Part shown: positions 63,313 through 64,000 of the stretch, in pieces
Layout: every line of letters begins with the position of its first letter
Numbering within the stretch: position 1 is the stretch's first letter
Assembly: GCA_001749745.1 (NCBI GenBank)
Contig: JWTM01000179.1
Coordinates: 1 to 64,000, forward strand
Direction: 5' to 3'
Length of the DNA: 64,000 nucleotides
Origin: Candidatus Marispirochaeta associata
GTDB lineage: Bacteria; Spirochaetota; Spirochaetia; JC444; Marispirochaetaceae
Notes under the pieces: model-generated
Told to the model about the DNA's origin: nothing
Databases searched by the model: none
What the model saw: only the letters and a program-made list of their open reading frames with translations
Translations under genes and position numbers: made by a program

Positions 63313-63575
63313 TCTCTGTCCCAGTTGGCGCGGTTCTTCCGCACCTCTCCCAGATACTCTTCGGCCTTCTCCGCGCTGATGCCGCCCTTTGCATGGTAAG
63401 CATCCAATCGGGCGAGCTTCTGTGCCGCCTCTCCGTCGCTTACCTCCTCCGCCAGGGCTACGGCCCGTCGTACCACCTCTGCCTGCGAGACATGCATGAG
63501 GGCGGAGAGTTTCCTGATGCGTTCTATTGTCTCTTCGTCCAGAGCGTAGGTTGCCCGCTTATTCATTTGTGCCAT
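63306..63575 (-). CDS. ribbon-helix-helix antitoxin of VapC
   Basis: This 89-residue protein has the RHH pattern (ATYALDEETIERIRKLSALMHVSQAEVVRRAVALAEE), followed by a C-terminal toxin-binding part. ATG 63575 lies only six bases beyond a perfect -10, so translation may start there on a leaderless mRNA or at ATG 63566. Confidence 0.82.
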   Translation of the reverse strand: MAQMNKRATYALDEETIERIRKLSALMHVSQAEVVRRAVALAEEVSDGEAAQKLARLDAYHAKGGISAEKAEEYLGEVRKNRANWDREW

Positions 63576-63581
63576 ACCATA

Positions 63582-63610
63582 ATTATATACCATAATAATT
63601 TAAAAAGCAA
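63582..63610 (-). promoter_or_regulatory. predicted promoter of the RHH-VapC module
   Basis: On the minus strand TTGCTT (63610-63605) and a perfect TATAAT (63587-63582) are 17 bases apart. Direct repeats ACCATAAT (63577-63584 and 63589-63596 on the plus strand) flank and overlap the -10 and are good candidates for the antitoxin's binding sites. Confidence 0.55.
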
Positions 63611-63643
63611 TTTCTCGGAAATAACTAGCCCGGAGTGACTATC

Positions 63644-64000
63644 TCACTCCTCCAACAGCCCCTTGAGCTCCAGGGCGTTGTCCACCGCCTGCCCCTTGTA
63701 GTGGTTGTTGAAGGCCACCAGCAACACCTGCGCCTTCTCCCCCATCTCCTTCAGGATCGGTACCTGTTCGATGAGCTCCTCTGTGGTGTAGCGGTAGTCG
63801 TAGCGGGAGACATTGGTCCCTTTCCACCAGTTGGTCCTGTTCCGGCCGTGAAAGCGGGCGTAGGCGATGGGTGAGGTTTGGGCGGCGGCGAATCCGGGGA
63901 GGCCTTTCAGGTCCGGGTAGTCCGAGGCGACCAGGCCCACCCCGCGGGTGCGCAGCCCCTCGCTTACCTGCTCGCTCGACCAGTCGGTGTTGCGGAACTC
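63644..64000 (-). CDS. DUF72 family protein, N-terminus outside window
   Basis: This is the C-terminal 118 residues of a gene that continues past base 64000. It is DUF72-like (VAYARFHGRNRTNWWKG-like stretch at SPIAYARFHGRNRTNWW, RYDYRYTTEEL, VLLVAFNNHYKGQA). The function of DUF72 is not known. The end of the open frame at 64000 is an edge of the window, not of the gene. Confidence 0.85.
   Translation of the reverse strand, partial: EFRNTDWSSEQVSEGLRTRGVGLVASDYPDLKGLPGFAAAQTSPIAYARFHGRNRTNWWKGTNVSRYDYRYTTEELIEQVPILKEMGEKAQVLLVAFNNHYKGQAVDNALELKGLLEE

Noticed and set aside
1..64000. tRNA, rRNA or phage genes
   Set aside because: None was seen on reading; no cloverleaf, rRNA-like stretch, or capsid/terminase-like protein was recognised, although a covariance-model search was not possible here.

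Overview
The window reads as chromosome of a Gram-negative bacterium. It has several predicted outer-membrane beta-barrels, LolA/LolCDE-like genes, lipoprotein signal peptides and many large signalling proteins. The mix (7TMR-type hybrid kinase with a cyclase, HDOD and TPR proteins, a chemoreceptor, Wzi, ThyX) suggests a free-living spirochaete, but this is inference: no rRNA or other marker gene is present. Most of the window is GC-rich; bases 1 to about 17.5 kb are mostly AT-rich and look imported.

Bases 1-18910 hold a surface-glycan cassette present twice in perfect direct tandem (unit 9,445 bp; copies 21-9465 and 9466-18910). Each unit encodes two PAPS-dependent sulfotransferases, a three-domain glycosyltransferase of about 1,300 residues, a 260-residue protein made only of glycosyltransferase-associated repeats, and a GC-rich family-4 glycosyltransferase. 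The boundary falls inside a 21/42-bp minisatellite that encodes a heptad (coiled-coil) tail on that last enzyme. The tail is present in copy A and absent in copy B.

Directly downstream (18.9-23.3 kb) come a small winged-helix-like protein, CysQ, CysD and a CysN-CysC fusion. Together they would make PAPS and remove PAP. No PAPS reductase or sulfite reductase is present. The simplest reading is a dedicated sulfated-polysaccharide pathway: the cys genes supply PAPS, the cassette sulfotransferases use it and CysQ recycles the by-product. A small toxin-antitoxin module with an internally deleted toxin sits between cysD and cysNC. CysQ appears to start at an ACG codon.

From 23.5 to 36.3 kb are an HU-like/DUF4469 protein, a lipoprotein coupled to an RmlD-like protein with a Tyr-to-Phe change, an operon for a Lol-type ABC exporter with a LolA-like protein and a barrel, a GH43-like lipoprotein, a small barrel, a further glycosyltransferase and a Wzi-like porin. 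From 36.5 to 49.6 kb lie SlyX, a GNAT protein, a chemoreceptor with two CZB domains, a DUF819 transporter, a DUF2807 protein, an RsbU-like phosphatase with a perfect hairpin against its ribosome-binding site, SlyD, an EFR1 ferredoxin, an Fe-S aldo-keto reductase, ThyX and a sensor kinase.

From 49.7 to 61.3 kb, a minus-strand operon encodes a LamG/FnIII protein, a TPR protein, an HDOD protein, a metallo-beta-lactamase-fold hydrolase and a large protein with a cryptic degenerate GGDEF domain. A divergent gene encodes a 7TM kinase-receiver-adenylate cyclase hybrid whose kinase ATPase looks dead. The last 2.5 kb is a cluster of three toxin-antitoxin pairs (AbrB-Doc, YefM-YoeB, RHH-VapC) followed by a partial DUF72 gene.
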